Of a DNA stretch of 64,000 nucleotides, positions 1 through 9,999 are shown piece by piece. The notes beneath the pieces were generated by a model. That model had not been told where the DNA came from. It made no database searches and saw only the letters and a program-made list of their open reading frames with translations. Source of the DNA: JADLGL01 sp963823045. GTDB lineage: Bacteria > Pseudomonadota > Alphaproteobacteria > Rhizobiales > Kaistiaceae. A program made the translations under genes and the position numbers. Position 1 is the first letter of the stretch. Every line of letters begins with the position of its first letter. The stretch lies in the NCBI GenBank assembly GCA_963823045.1, contig CAWGKA010000003.1, positions 186,001 through 250,000 on the forward strand, given 5' to 3'.

Positions 1-251
1 GGCAGCGGCCGGTTGAGCGCCGTGATGGCCACGAAGTAGCCGAAACCCATGATGAACAGCGTCGGCAGGACATAGGCCATCAGCGTCCCGTGGCCGGTGA
101 CCGAGGCGAAATAGTTCTCCGTGCTGTCGAGCGGCGCCGGCAGCGGGCTGCGCACCAGCATCTGCCAGGCGCCCATCACCGCCGCGATGGCGAAGGCGGC
201 GAAGGCGACGCCGATATGCAGGCGGACGAGACGGCTAGCGGACGACGTCAC
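1..251 (-). CDS. Cytochrome c oxidase subunit I, ba3-type (partial, N-terminal part)
   Basis: Only the first 83 or so codons are inside the window; the gene runs off the left edge. Translation from a GTG at 249-251 gives a basic start, a first membrane helix rich in Ala/Val, then FASVTGHGTLMAYVLPTLF followed by a second helix. The FxxSVTGHGTLMAY pattern is typical of the haem-copper oxidase subunit I group with a short N-terminus (ba3/B-type). The start overlaps the end of the subunit II gene by 17 bases, as expected for translationally coupled oxidase subunits. The protein would reduce oxygen to water in the inner membrane. The haem and CuB histidines lie outside the window, so oxidase rather than NO reductase is inferred from the neighbouring CuA subunit. 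Confidence 0.8.
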   Translation of the reverse strand, partial: MTSSASRLVRLHIGVAFAAFAIAAVMGAWQMLVRSPLPAPLDSTENYFASVTGHGTLMAYVLPTLFIMGFGYFVAITALNRPL

Positions 252-786
252 AGCTCATCCTCCCGTTTTCGTCAGGTTGCCAATCCGCCGGATCGATCAC
301 GCGGACCACGGCCCACATCTCGCCATGACCGAGCCCGCAATATTCGTGGCAGGGCATTTCGTGGTCGCCCAACTCCGTGAACGTGGTCGTCAACTCCGAG
401 ACATAGCCGGGCACGACCATCGTGTTGGCATTGGTGCCTGCGACAAGGAGACCATGGATCACATCCGGGCTTGTCACGCGGAACGTGACCTCACGGCCGG
501 CAGGAACAGGAATGCAGCGTGGCACGAAGGCGAAGCGCGTCGCGATAAGCCGCGCCGTGATCGTGCCGTCGCTCGCTTCGCGTGTCCCTAGATTGGCTTC
601 AACGAACTCGCCCTCAAGATGGAGCGTTGCCGGATCGATCGTTTCGACGTTGCTCGGCGGCTTCAGCGCCATCGACATGCTCGACGCGACGATGATGACA
701 ACGAGAAGACCGACCGCCACCGCGACGACGGCGACCCAGCGCAACTCGTTACGGACGATTGCCCGTTCGTCGGACTCGGTCGTCAA
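235..786 (-). CDS. Cytochrome c oxidase subunit II, ba3-type (CuA)
   Basis: The protein accepts electrons from cytochrome c through a binuclear CuA centre. From a TTG start at 784-786 it has 183 residues: a cytoplasmic tail, one membrane helix near residues 17-36, then a periplasmic cupredoxin domain. The full CuA ligand set is visible: His111 (DVIHG), Cys146, Cys150, His154 and Met157 in PCHEYCGLGHGEM. The short single-helix form fits B-type (ba3) oxidases. I prefer the TTG because it overlaps the upstream stop and follows GAGGAG seven bases upstream; an in-frame start at 834 would overlap the previous gene by about 50 bases. Confidence 0.9.
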   Translation of the reverse strand: MTTESDERAIVRNELRWVAVVAVAVGLLVVIIVASSMSMALKPPSNVETIDPATLHLEGEFVEANLGTREASDGTITARLIATRFAFVPRCIPVPAGREVTFRVTSPDVIHGLLVAGTNANTMVVPGYVSELTTTFTELGDHEMPCHEYCGLGHGEMWAVVRVIDPADWQPDENGRMSCDVVR

Positions 787-983
787 TTGATCGCTCCTCT
801 CGGCAGGAAGATGCCGAAATAGACGATCAGCCAAGCGATTATGAGAATTGCGACGGCCGTGCCGGTAAGCGCCAACGTGCCTCTCGGCACCTGCTTGAGC
901 ACGCGCTCCAGATCGGCGTCACTGACCGTTTCTGGCGCTTCGTCGCCGCGCTCCGCCGACGGAGGCACTTGTTCCGATGTCAT
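783..983 (-). CDS. Small single-helix membrane protein, putative oxidase subunit IIa
   Basis: A 66-residue protein with an acidic soluble N-terminus and one C-terminal membrane helix (residues about 43-60, LALTGTAVAILIIAWLIVYF). It sits directly upstream of subunit II and its stop overlaps the likely TTG start of that gene. Size, topology and position match the small subunit IIa that accompanies ba3-type oxidases, but the family assignment rests on context. An in-frame TTG at 1002-1004 is an alternative start that adds seven residues. Confidence 0.6.
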   Translation of the reverse strand: MTSEQVPPSAERGDEAPETVSDADLERVLKQVPRGTLALTGTAVAILIIAWLIVYFGIFLPRGAIN

Positions 984-1043
984 CTCACATGCCCCCCCGA
1001 GCAATGCGATCTAGGGTCAGTATCAGGCCAGTCAAAGCGAACA
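984..1043 (-). other. Possible 19-20 residue membrane peptide ahead of the oxidase genes
   Basis: Immediately upstream of the small oxidase subunit, a short frame starting TTG-ATG encodes about 20 residues beginning MFALTGLILTLDRIARGG and stops at a TGA overlapping the region before the next ATG. It reads like a single hydrophobic helix followed by a basic end. It is too short to prove coding and has no clear ribosome binding site. Confidence 0.2.
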
Positions 1044-1193
1044 TCAACGCGCCATAGTCCGGGCCGGTGGATCAAACTGAAATACTGCGGTGGCGCTTCT
1101 CGTTAGCGCTGCTGGTTCGCCCGCCATTTTCTTGGCCAACACAGCCGGGCGAAGCACGGCTCCGTCCGCTCTACCTCCACGGACTGGCGCTGT

Positions 1194-1280
1194 TGGTGCG
1201 GGCGGTGGGGGTCGAACCCACACGGGACGAAGCCCGAGGGATTTTAAGTCCCTTGCGTCTACCAGTTCCGCCACGCCCGC
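1194..1280 (-). tRNA. tRNA-Leu (anticodon TAA)
   Basis: On the minus strand the sequence folds as a class II tRNA: acceptor arm GCGGGCG paired with CGCCCGC, an anticodon stem AGGGA/TCCCT enclosing the loop CTTAAAA (anticodon TAA), a long variable arm, a T arm with GGTTCGA, and an encoded CCA at 1194-1196. The anticodon reads UUA codons. The tRNA lies between the CinA-like gene and the oxidase operon, all on the same strand. Confidence 0.97.
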
Positions 1281-1319
1281 ACGAAAGGACGCGTAGGCTG
1301 CGTGGCGGGCGAGATCAAG

Positions 1320-2100
1320 CTAAGGCGCTGCCTTGGCGTCAGGATCGGTCTCGATCTCGACTTCGAGGCCGGCAAGCATGGCTTCGACTGCCGCTGTGGC
1401 TTCCGCGAGCTTCTCTGTATCGCGCGAGCGCAGAACGATATCGGCGCGGAAGCCGGCGTCGCTGACCTTCGGATAGCTGCCGATCGCCACTTCCGGGAAC
1501 CGCCGCTGAACCTCGCCGAGCGGCGCGGCAAAGGCCCCTTCGCCCGCCAGCACCGGTATCGTGCGCATGTCGACATGAAGGCCGACCGGCAGGATGTCGC
1601 CGAGTTCGGACAGCATCGCCTTCATGACCGCCGGCACGCCGGCCATGACATGGACATTGCCGATGATGAAACCGGGTGCGGCGGAGACGGGATTTGCGAT
1701 CAGCGCCGCACCTTGCGGAATCCGCGCCATGCGCAAGCGCGGGGCGGTCAAAGCCGCCTCGCCATAGCGGTCGCGGAGGATTGCGACCGCGCGGGGATCC
1801 TCGAGCAATCGGCACGCCGAAGGCCGCGGCGATAGCGTCGGCCGTGATGTCGTCATGCGTCGGACCGATGCCGCCGGTGGTGAAGACGAGGGCATAGGCG
1901 GCGCGCAGCGCATTGACGGCCTCGATAATCGCCTCGGTGCGGTCGGAGACGACGCGAACCTCGCGGAGATCGATGCCGCGCGCGGTGAGAAAATCGGCGA
2001 TCGTGCCGGTGTTGGTGTCCTTCGTACGGCCGGAGAGAATCTCGTCGCCGATAACGACGAGGCCTGCCGTGATGACGTTCTGGGTTGCGGGATCACTCAT
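1320..2100 (-). CDS. CinA/MoaB-like molybdopterin-binding domain protein (frameshifted)
   Basis: A single-domain competence/damage-inducible CinA-type protein of about 259 residues. The N-terminal frame shows GDEILSGRTKDTN and TTGGIGPTHDDIT, the conserved MoCF-biosynthesis (molybdopterin-binding) motifs; the C-terminal half continues in another frame with NPVSAAPGF and VHVMAGVP. The switch is near 1806, where one extra base (or two missing) separates GVPI from EDPRAVAIL. The family's pyrophosphatase or amidohydrolase partner domain is absent, which is common in alphaproteobacteria. It is divergent from map with about 95 bases between starts. Consensus error is more likely than decay because both halves are well conserved. 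Confidence 0.8.
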
Positions 2101-2194
2101 TGCCGAAAGCCGTCTTTGAACCGATATGAGGCGTTATCCACCCTCGCCTCCTCTCAGCCAATGGTTTAGTCTCAGACGAAAATTGGAAGACATG

Positions 2195-3028
2195 ATGGTC
2201 AGCTACGTCGAAGCGGCCACCGTTCCGCAACGGAACAGCGGCCAAATCAAGCTCTATTCCAAGGACGATTTCGCCGCCATGCATCGCGCCGGGCGGTTGA
2301 CGGCCGAATGCCTCGACGGCGTGACACCCCTGATCAAGCCGGGCGTCACCACCGAGGAGATCGACCAGTTCGTCTATGACTTCGCGCTCGCCCATGACGC
2401 GCTGCCGGCGACGCTCGGCTACAAGGGCTATTGGAAGTCCACCTGCACCTCGATCAACCACGTCGTCTGCCACGGCATTCCGGGGCCGAAGGCGATGCGC
2501 GAGGGCGATATCATCAATGTCGACGTGACGCTGATCGTCGACGGATGGCACGGCAATTCCAGCCGCATGTATCCGGTCGGCGAGGTGAAGCGCGCGGCGC
2601 AGCGGCTGATGGACGTCACCTATGAGGCGATGATGCTCGGCATCGCCGAGATCAAGCCGGGCGCGACCACCGGCGATATCGGCGCCGCGATCCAGGAATA
2701 TGCCGAGGCGGAGCGCTGCAGCGTCGTCCGCGATTTCTGCGGCCACGGCGTCGGCAAGCTGTTCCACGATGCGCCGAACATCCTGCACTATGGCAGCCGC
2801 GGCGACGGCGTCGAGCTCCGGCCTGGGATGATCTTCACGGTCGAGCCGATGATCAATCTCGGGCGGCCGCAAGTGAAGATCCTGCCCGACGGCTGGACGG
2901 CGGTGACGCGCGACCGCTCGCTGTCGGCGCAATTCGAGCACTCGGTCGGCGTGACCGAGGACGGCGTCGACATCTTCACGCTGTCGCCCGCCGGGCTCGA
3001 CCGTCCGCCGTACAACATCGGCGAATGA
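2195..3028 (+). CDS. map: Methionine aminopeptidase, type I
   Basis: Removes the initiator methionine from nascent proteins in the cytosol. The 277-residue product has the pita-bread fold signatures: CTSINHVVCHG, INVDVTLIVDGWHGNSSRMY, CGHGVGKLFHD and TVEPMIN. The start at 2195 is preceded by GGAAG five bases upstream; an ATG three bases earlier is possible. Oddity: in type I enzymes the second metal-ligand aspartate lies in an HGD[ST]S segment (Asp108 in E. coli), but here codon 121 (2555-2557) is AAT, giving HGNSS. The other expected ligands (Asp in NVDVT, His in GHG, Glu in VEPM) are present. The stop overlaps the radC start as ATGA. Confidence 0.95.
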   Translation: MVSYVEAATVPQRNSGQIKLYSKDDFAAMHRAGRLTAECLDGVTPLIKPGVTTEEIDQFVYDFALAHDALPATLGYKGYWKSTCTSINHVVCHGIPGPKAMREGDIINVDVTLIVDGWHGNSSRMYPVGEVKRAAQRLMDVTYEAMMLGIAEIKPGATTGDIGAAIQEYAEAERCSVVRDFCGHGVGKLFHDAPNILHYGSRGDGVELRPGMIFTVEPMINLGRPQVKILPDGWTAVTRDRSLSAQFEHSVGVTEDGVDIFTLSPAGLDRPPYNIGE

Positions 3029-3725
3029 GCGGCGGCGGCCGGGATTCCGATCGCGCCGCATTATCTCGGCCATCGCGCGCGCCTAGCCGAACGTTTCCAG
3101 GCAGGCGGCGGCGAGGCCCTGCCCGACTATGAACTGCTCGAGCTGATCCTGTTCCAGGCGCTGCCGCGGCGGGACACCAAGCCGATCGCCAAGGAACTGC
3201 TCAAACGCTTCGGCAGTTTCTCGGGCGTCCTCGCCGCGCCGATCGAGCGGCTTTGCGAAGTCGACGGCATCGGCGAGAAGGCCGCGCTTCACCTCAAGCT
3301 GATCGCCGGCAGCGGCCGCGCGCTTCGCCCGCGACGGCGTGCGCGACCGCCCGCTCCTGTCATCCTGGCAGGCCGTCATCGACTATTGCCGGGCAGCAAT
3401 GGCCTATGCCGAGATCGAGCAGTTCCGCATCCTTTTCCTCGACAAGAAGAACGGCCTCATCGCCGACGAGGTGCAGCAGACCGGCACGGTCGACCACACG
3501 CCGGTCTATCCGCGCGAGATCGTCAAGCGGGCGCTGGAGCTGTCGGCCACCGCGCTGATCCTGGTGCACAATCACCCGTCCGGCGACCCTTCGCCGTCAC
3601 GTGCCGACATCGACATGACGGCGAAGATCGTCGAGATCGCCAAGCCGCTCGGCCTCACCATCCACGACCACATCATCGTCGGCCGCGCCGGCCATGCCAG
3701 CTTCAAGGCGCTCGGGCTGATCTAG
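3025..3725 (+). CDS. radC: RadC family JAB-domain protein (frameshifted)
   Basis: The RadC family has an N-terminal helix-hairpin-helix part (HYLGHRARLAERF, LPDYELLELILF) and a C-terminal MPN/JAB metalloprotease-like domain. The JAB motif HNHPSGDPSPSRAD with upstream Glu is intact at about 3568-3610, so zinc binding is likely. The gene starts at an ATG overlapping the map stop. Two frame changes are needed, near 3040-3055 and near 3310-3325, to join start, N-terminal domain and JAB domain. Its real cellular role is unsettled; the old link to DNA repair is weak. It converges with the next gene, and their stops overlap by four bases. Confidence 0.85.
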
Positions 3726-4273
3726 CCTAGGCGCGCGTACGTCGAAACGACGTTGCCCTTGCTGGTGCGATAGGTGTCCATAAGGGTCAGACGGGTCACG
3801 GGATCATCGGGCTGGAACAGATGCCGGCGACCGCTGCCGGCAATGACCGGATGCGTGATCAACGTCAACTCGTCGAGAAGGCCGGCGAACAGCAGTTCGC
3901 GGACGATGGTGATGCCCGCCATCGCGGCGATATTGCCGCCGTCCTTCTGCTTGAGGTCGCGGACGAAGGTTTCGAAATCGCCCTCGATCAGGCTTGCGTT
4001 CTGCCATACGAGCGGGCCTGCCAGCGTCCGCGACGCAACGAATTTCGGCACTTCATTGATGAACTTGGCGAAATCCTCGTCGGCGCTGGCGTTCGGCCAG
4101 AAGCCGGACCACTCCTGATAGCCGATGCGGCCGAGGAGCACGGTATCGGTCTCGGCCAGCACCTCGCCCAGCGCCGCACCGAGTTCCGCATCGAAGGCGT
4201 CGAACTGCCAGAGATTGGGGGCTTCGACGACGCCGTCGACGGAGTGAAAAAGGCCTGCGGTCAGCTTGCGCAT
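3722..4273 (-). CDS. Dihydrofolate reductase-like (RibD C-terminal domain) protein
   Basis: A 183-residue protein of the RibD C-terminal/DHFR-like family (similar to YyaP/YwjB-type proteins). It opens with MRKLTAGLFHSVDGVVEAP, and has the LLGRIGYQEWSGFWP and HPVIAGSGRRHLF segments typical of the family's NADPH-binding fold. The substrate is not known; these proteins are stand-alone reductases distinct from FolA. The start is followed upstream by a GGAGCAAG-like binding site. It converges on radC. Confidence 0.85.
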   Translation of the reverse strand: MRKLTAGLFHSVDGVVEAPNLWQFDAFDAELGAALGEVLAETDTVLLGRIGYQEWSGFWPNASADEDFAKFINEVPKFVASRTLAGPLVWQNASLIEGDFETFVRDLKQKDGGNIAAMAGITIVRELLFAGLLDELTLITHPVIAGSGRRHLFQPDDPVTRLTLMDTYRTSKGNVVSTYARLG

Positions 4274-4380
4274 GGGACTTGCTCCTGTTGATACGCGGTC
4301 GCCGACATGGCGGCCGTCAATAGGTCAACGATCGGGCCACCGGCGAATCGACATTTGGGCAAGCGGTATTTGCGGCGGAG

Positions 4381-7300
4381 CTACTCCGCTTCTTTCGGCG
4401 TGATGACGATGATGAGGTCCTTCGCCTCCACGGCGCCGCCCGGTTGGATGAGGACCTCTTCCACAGTGCCGTCGATCGCGGCGTGCTGCGAGGTTTCCAT
4501 TTTCATCGCCTCGATGGTGAAGAGCGGATCGCCGGCCTTCACCTTTTGGCCCGCCTTCACCGCGATGGTGGCGACGACGCCCGGCATCGGCGCGGCGACA
4601 TGGCCGGGCTCATTCTCCGACGCCTTGCGGCGGACGGGGACATTGGCGGCGGCGTCACGGTCGGGCACGCGGATCATGCGCGGCTGGCCGTTCAGCTCGA
4701 AGAAGACGCGGGCCTGACCCTCCTCGTCAACATCGCCGACGACCTGGAGTCGGACGACGTGGGTTTTGCCCGGCTCGAAGTCGATCGAGATCTCGTCGCC
4801 GCTGACCATGCCGTAGAAGAAGACCGGCGTCGGCAGATAGGTGACGGGGCCGTATTTGCCGACGGCGGCGGCGAACTCGACGAACACCTTCGGGTACATG
4901 AGATATGACGCGAATTCGAAATCGCTGATCTCGCGGCCGACGATGGATCTCGGCTTCGGCGCGCTCGGCGTCGAGGTCGGCCGGCGGCAGCAGAGAGCCC
5001 GGGCGGACCGTGATCGGCTCCTCACCCTTCAGCGCCTTCTCCTGCAACGCCTTCGGCCATCCGCCGGGCGGCTGACCAAGGTCGCCGCGTAGCATCTCGA
5101 CGACGGATTGCGGGAAGGCGATCTCGACCTCGGGATCGACGACATCGTCCGGGGTCAGGTCCTGCGACACCATCATCAACGCCATGTCGCCGACGACTTT
5201 CGACGACGGCGTCACCTTGACGATATCGCCGAAGAGCTGGTTGGCGGCGTGATACGCCTTGGCGACCTTGTGCCACTTGCCGGTGAGGCCGAGGCTGCGG
5301 GCCTGTTCGCGAAGGTTGGTGTACTGCCCGCCCGGCATCTCATGGAGATAGACCTCAGACGCGCCGGCCTTCAGGTCGCTCTCGAACGAAGCATATTGGT
5401 TGCGCACAGCCTCCCAGTAGAAGCTGATCTCGCGGATCGCCTCGGGCGACAGTCCGGTCGCCCGATCGGTGCTCTCCAGGGCCGCCACGAGGGAGCCGAG
5501 GCAGGGCTGCGAGACCGTGCCGGACATGGAGTCGATCGCGGCGTCGAATGCATCGACCCCGGCCTCGACGGCGGCAAGGACGGTCGCGCCGGAAAGGCCC
5601 GAGGTGTCGTGCGTGTGGAGATGGATCGGGATGCCGATCTCCTCCTTCAGCGCCTTGACCAGGACAGTCGCCGCAGGCGCCCGCAGGAGCCCCGCCATGT
5701 CCTTGATGGCAAGGAGGTGGCAGCCGGCCGCCTCAAGCTCCTTGGCGAGCTTGACGTAATAGCTCAGCGAATATTTCGCCCGCTTCGGATCGAGGATGTC
5801 GCCGGTGTAGCAGATGGCGCCCTCGGCGATCTTGCCCTCCTCGGCGACCGCGTCGATGGCGACGCGCATGTTCTCGACCCAATTCAGGCAATCGAAGATG
5901 CGGAAGACGTCCATGCCGGCGGCCGCCGCCTGCTTGACGAAATAGCGGACGACATTGTCGGGGTAGTTCTTGTAGCCAACGGCGTTCGCGCCGCGGAACA
6001 GCATCTGCAGCAGGACGTTCGGCACCTTCTCGCGGAGCTTGGCGAGGCGCTCCCACGGGTCTTCCGTGACGAAGCGCATGGCGACGTCGAAGGTGGCGCC
6101 GCCCCAGCATTCCAGCGATAGAAGCTGCGGCATGCCCTTGGCGTAGCTTTCGGCGGCGCCGACAATGTCGAAGGTGCGGAAGCGCGTGGCGAGCAGCGAC
6201 TGATGCGCGTCGCGCATGGTCGTGTCGGTGACGAGCGGCCGCTTCTCCTCCAGCATCCACCTGGCGAAACCTTCGGGGCCAAGGCGGTCGAAAAGCTGCT
6301 TCGTGCCTTCAGGCGCGGGCCCGGCGAAGCGAGGCGCCTCCGGCTTCGCCGCCCCTGCCGGCGGCTTGGCGCGGCCACGCACCTCCGGGTGGCCGTTGAC
6401 CGTGACGTCGGCGATGTAGGTGGCAATACGGTTAGCGCGGTCGACACGCGGCGGATAGCGGAACAGATCCGGCGTCTCGTCGATGAAGCGCGTCGTTACC
6501 TCGTTGTTGCGGAAGCGCGGATGCTCCAGCACCACTTCGAGGAACGGCAGATTGGTGGCGACGCCGCGAATCCGGTACTCGCGCAGGGCACGCAGCATGC
6601 GGGCGATCGTCTCTTCCGGCGTCGGCGCCCAGGCAGTGATCTTCTCCAGCAGAGGATCGTAGAAACGGGTGACGACCGCGCCCGAATAGGCGGTGCCTCC
6701 GTCGACGCGGATGCCGAAGCCGAAAGCGCCGCGATAGGCGGTGATGCGGCCGTAATCCGGGATGAAGTTGTTTTCCGGGTTCTCCGTCGTGATGCGGCAT
6801 TGCAGGGCATGGCCGTCGACGACGATCTCGCTTTGGACCGGAACCCCGGTCTCCCCGACGACACCGATATGGCCGCCTTCGGCGATGCGTATCTGCGCTT
6901 TGACGATATCGATGCCGGTCACAACCTCGGTGACCGTGTGCTCGACCTGGATGCGCGGATTGACTTCGATGAAATAGAAGGCGCCGGTGTCCACATCGAG
7001 CAGGAACTCGACCGTGCCGGCGCCGATGTAGTGGGTGGCGCGGCCGATCTTCAGCGCCGCTTCGGCCATCGCCAGGCGGGTCTCGTTGCTGAGGCCGTCC
7101 GCCGGTGCGCGTTCAATGACCTTCTGATGCCGCCGCTGGACCGTGCAGTCGCGTTCGAAGAGGTGGACAAGGTTGCCGTGCGTGTCGCCGAGGATCTGCA
7201 CCTCGATATGGCGGGCGCGGCGGACGAGCTTCTCGAAATAGACCTCGTCCTTGCCGAAGGCCGCAGCCGCCTCGCGGCGCGCCGAGCGGACGGTGTCGAT

Positions 7301-7840
7301 GAGGTTGGCCTCGCTCTCGATCGGCCGCATGCCGCGGCCACCGCCGCCCCAGGAGGCCTTCAACATCACCGGGTAGCCGATCCCGGCTGCGAGGCGCTTC
7401 AGTTCATCGGGATCGGTCGGGAGCGGGTCGGTTGCCGGCACCACCGGCACGCCCACGGAAACGGCGAGATTGCGGGCCGATACCTTGTTGCCGAGACTGC
7501 GCATCGTTTCGGGCTTCGGCCCGATAAAGGTGATCCCGCCTTCGGCGCAGGCTTCGGCAAATTCGGGGCTTTCGGCCAGGAAGCCATAGCCGGGGTGGAC
7601 GGCGTCGACCTTGGTGTCCTTGGCGACTCGGATGATCTCGTCGATATCGAGATAAGCCTCGATCGGTCCCTTGCCGGCGCCGACCCGATAAGCCTCGTCT
7701 GCCTTGAAGCGGTGCAGCGAAAGCTTGTCTTCCTCGGCATAGATGGCGACGTTTTCGATCCCGAGTTCGGTGGCGGCCCGGAAAATGCGGATCGCGATTT
7801 CGGATCGATTGGCGACGAGGAGACGCTTGATCTCTTTCAA
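4381..7840 (-). CDS. pyc: Pyruvate carboxylase (frameshifted near the C-terminus)
   Basis: An approximately 1,150-residue biotin enzyme that converts pyruvate to oxaloacetate. In order: biotin carboxylase (residues 1-about 455, with KASWGGGGRGM and EVNPRIQVEHTVTE), carboxyltransferase (about 530-810, with TTMRDAHQSLLATR and HLHTHDTSG), the conserved PYC domain, and a C-terminal biotinyl domain whose lysine lies in EAMKMETS (about 4498-4509). One frame change near 4950 separates the PYC domain from the last part; all downstream motifs are intact, so an indel error is likely. The start appears to be TTG at 7838-7840, as no ATG is available. It is transcribed divergently from the glyoxylate operon and would replenish C4 acids. 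Confidence 0.95.
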
Positions 7841-8142
7841 CAGAAACTCACCCCAGTCCTTGGCAGGGATTGACTTTTCGCCCGCTAACTCAGAGCCGAT
7901 GCGTGGCGCCCCGCGGCGACTGCGACCGGCGAGAAGGCACGCTGAAGTGCCTATCTTTTATCGCCGATGCAAGCCGATCGCTCCTATGCACTGAGCGCAA
8001 GGCTCACCCGCAAAACCGCGCCATGTGGCGTTCTCAGGCCAATTCTCGGCCCGGCAAGATTGATGCGGCACCGCGAAGATTGCTAGTGAGGGTGCCGATG
8101 CCGCTTCGCCAAGACGGGCGGCAGAGATCGTGAAGGATTCCC
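7841..8142. promoter_or_regulatory. Divergent intergenic region between pyc and gcl
   Basis: Three hundred and two bases without a convincing gene. It must hold the promoters of pyc (leftward) and of the gcl operon (rightward). I see no clear palindrome or canonical -35/-10 pair, and short frames here have no protein-like composition. Confidence 0.4.
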
Positions 8143-9961
8143 ATGGCCCGAATGAAAGCAACCGAAGCCGCTATCCATGTCCTTGAGAAGGAGGGCGTGA
8201 AGCACGCTTTCGGTGTACCTGGGGCCGCCATCAATCCGCTCTACGCGGCGATGCGTAAGGCCGGCACGATCGAGCACGTCCTGGCGCGCCATGTCGAAGG
8301 CGCTTCGCATATGGCCGAGGGCTATACGCGGGCCGCGCCCGGCAATATCGGCGTCTGCCTCGGCACGTCCGGTCCGGCCGGCACGGACATGATCACCGGG
8401 CTCTATTCGGCCTCGGCCGATTCGATCCCGATCCTGTGCATCACCGGCCAGGCGCCGCGGGCCAAGCTCGACAAGGAAGACTTCCAGGCGGTCGATATCC
8501 CCTCGATCGCCAAGCCCGTGACGAAATGGGCCGAGACGATCATGGAGCCGGCGCTGGTGCCGCAGGCGCTGCAGAAGGCTTTCCACATCATGCGCTCGGG
8601 CCGGCCGGGCCCGGTGCTGATCGACCTGCCGATCGACGTTCAGATGGCCGAGATCGAGTTCGATCCGGACACCTATGAGCCGCTGCCGGTCTACAAGCCC
8701 GCCGCGACGCGACAAGCAGATCGAGAAGGCGCTGACGATGATGAACGAGGCCGAGCGGCCGCTGATCATCTCCGGCGGCGGGGTCATCAACGCCGATGGC
8801 TCCGACTTCCTCGTCGAGTTCGCCGAGATCGACCGGCATCCCCGTCGTGCCGACGCTGATGGGCTGGGGCTCGATCCCGGACGACCATCCGCTGATGGCC
8901 GGGCATGGTCGGCATCCAGACCAGCCACCGCTACGGCAACGCCACGTTCCTGCGGTCCGATTTCGTCCTCGGCATCGGCAATCGCTGGGCGAACCGCCAT
9001 ACGGGCGGGCTCGACACCTACACCAAGGGCCGCAAGTTCGTTCACGTCGACATCGAGCCGACCCAGATCGGCCGCGTGTTCATGCCCGACTATGGCATCA
9101 CGTCGGACGCGAAGGCGGCGCTGGCGCTGTTCGTCGAAGTCGCCAAGGAATGGAAGGCCGCGGGCAAGCTGAAGGACCGCAGCGCCTGGCGACGCGAATG
9201 CGCGCACCGCAAGGACAACATGCTGCGCAAGTCGCATTTCGACAACGTGCCGCTGAAACCGCAGCGCGTCTATGAGGAGATGATCTCGCAGTTCGGGCGC
9301 GACGTCTGCTACGTCACCGCCATCGGCCTGTCGCAGATCGCCGGCGCGCAGTTCCTGCGGGTCTACAAGCCGCGGCACTGGATCAATTGCGGTCAGGCCG
9401 GCCCGCTCGGCTGGACCCTTCCGGCGGCGCTGGGCGTCCGCAAGGCCGACCCCGACCGCAAGATCGTGGCGCTGTCGGGCGACTATGACTTCCAGTTCCT
9501 GATCGAGGAGCTGGCCGTGGGGGCGCAGCACAAGCTTCCCTACATCCACGTCCTCCTCAACAACTCCTATCTCGGCCTGATCCGCCAGTCGCAGCGCGCC
9601 TTCGAGATGGATTTCCAGGTCAGCCTCGCCTTCGAGAACATCAACACCAATCCCGATCGGACGACGGTGTTCCTGGCTACGGCGTCGACCATTGCGCCGT
9701 TGCCGAGGGCCTCGGCTGCAAGGCGGTACGCGTGAAGAGCCCGAACGAATTCGGCGAGGCGTTCGCCAAGGCCGAAGCGCTGATGAAGGAACATCAGGTG
9801 CCGGTGCTCATCGAGTTCATCACCGAGCGTGTGACGAACATCGCGATGGGTCCCGACATTGACGCGATGAACGAGTTCGAAGAGGTTCTCGACCTCGATC
9901 CGAGCCTGACCAAGGAAAACGGCTGGGTGCCGAGGGTACGGCCAACGAGCCGGCCGAATAG
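8143..9961 (+). CDS. gcl: Glyoxylate carboligase (frameshifted)
   Basis: A thiamine diphosphate enzyme joining two glyoxylates into tartronate semialdehyde plus CO2. The start MARMKATEAAIHVLEKEG, then FGVPGAAINPLY, HVEGASHMAEGYTRA, CLGTSGPAGTDMI and the ThDP-binding stretch SGDYDFQFLIEELAVGAQ to NNSYLGLIRQ follow E. coli Gcl closely. VPG takes the place of the usual catalytic Glu region, as in true Gcl. About five frame changes (near 8708, 8830, 8903, 9658 and 9932) must be corrected; with them the protein is about 600 residues, ending near WVPEGTANEPAE at the TAG 9959-9961. It is the first gene of a same-strand operon to glcF. Confidence 0.95.
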
Positions 9962-9999
9962 CCTCGCCCGCCATCTCTCACGTCTGAGGAACTTTGCCG

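Noticed and set aside
1044..1274. Minus-strand 76-codon frame beginning MAELVDARDLKSLG
   Set aside because: It is the translation of the tRNA-Leu gene, a well-known artefact.
6203..7873. A 556-codon plus-strand frame opposite pyruvate carboxylase
   Set aside because: An antisense shadow: Arg/Asp/Gly-rich, no domains, and the opposite strand encodes a fully recognised enzyme.
8083..9549. A 488-codon minus-strand frame opposite gcl
   Set aside because: The gcl product is unmistakable on the other strand; this frame has shadow composition.
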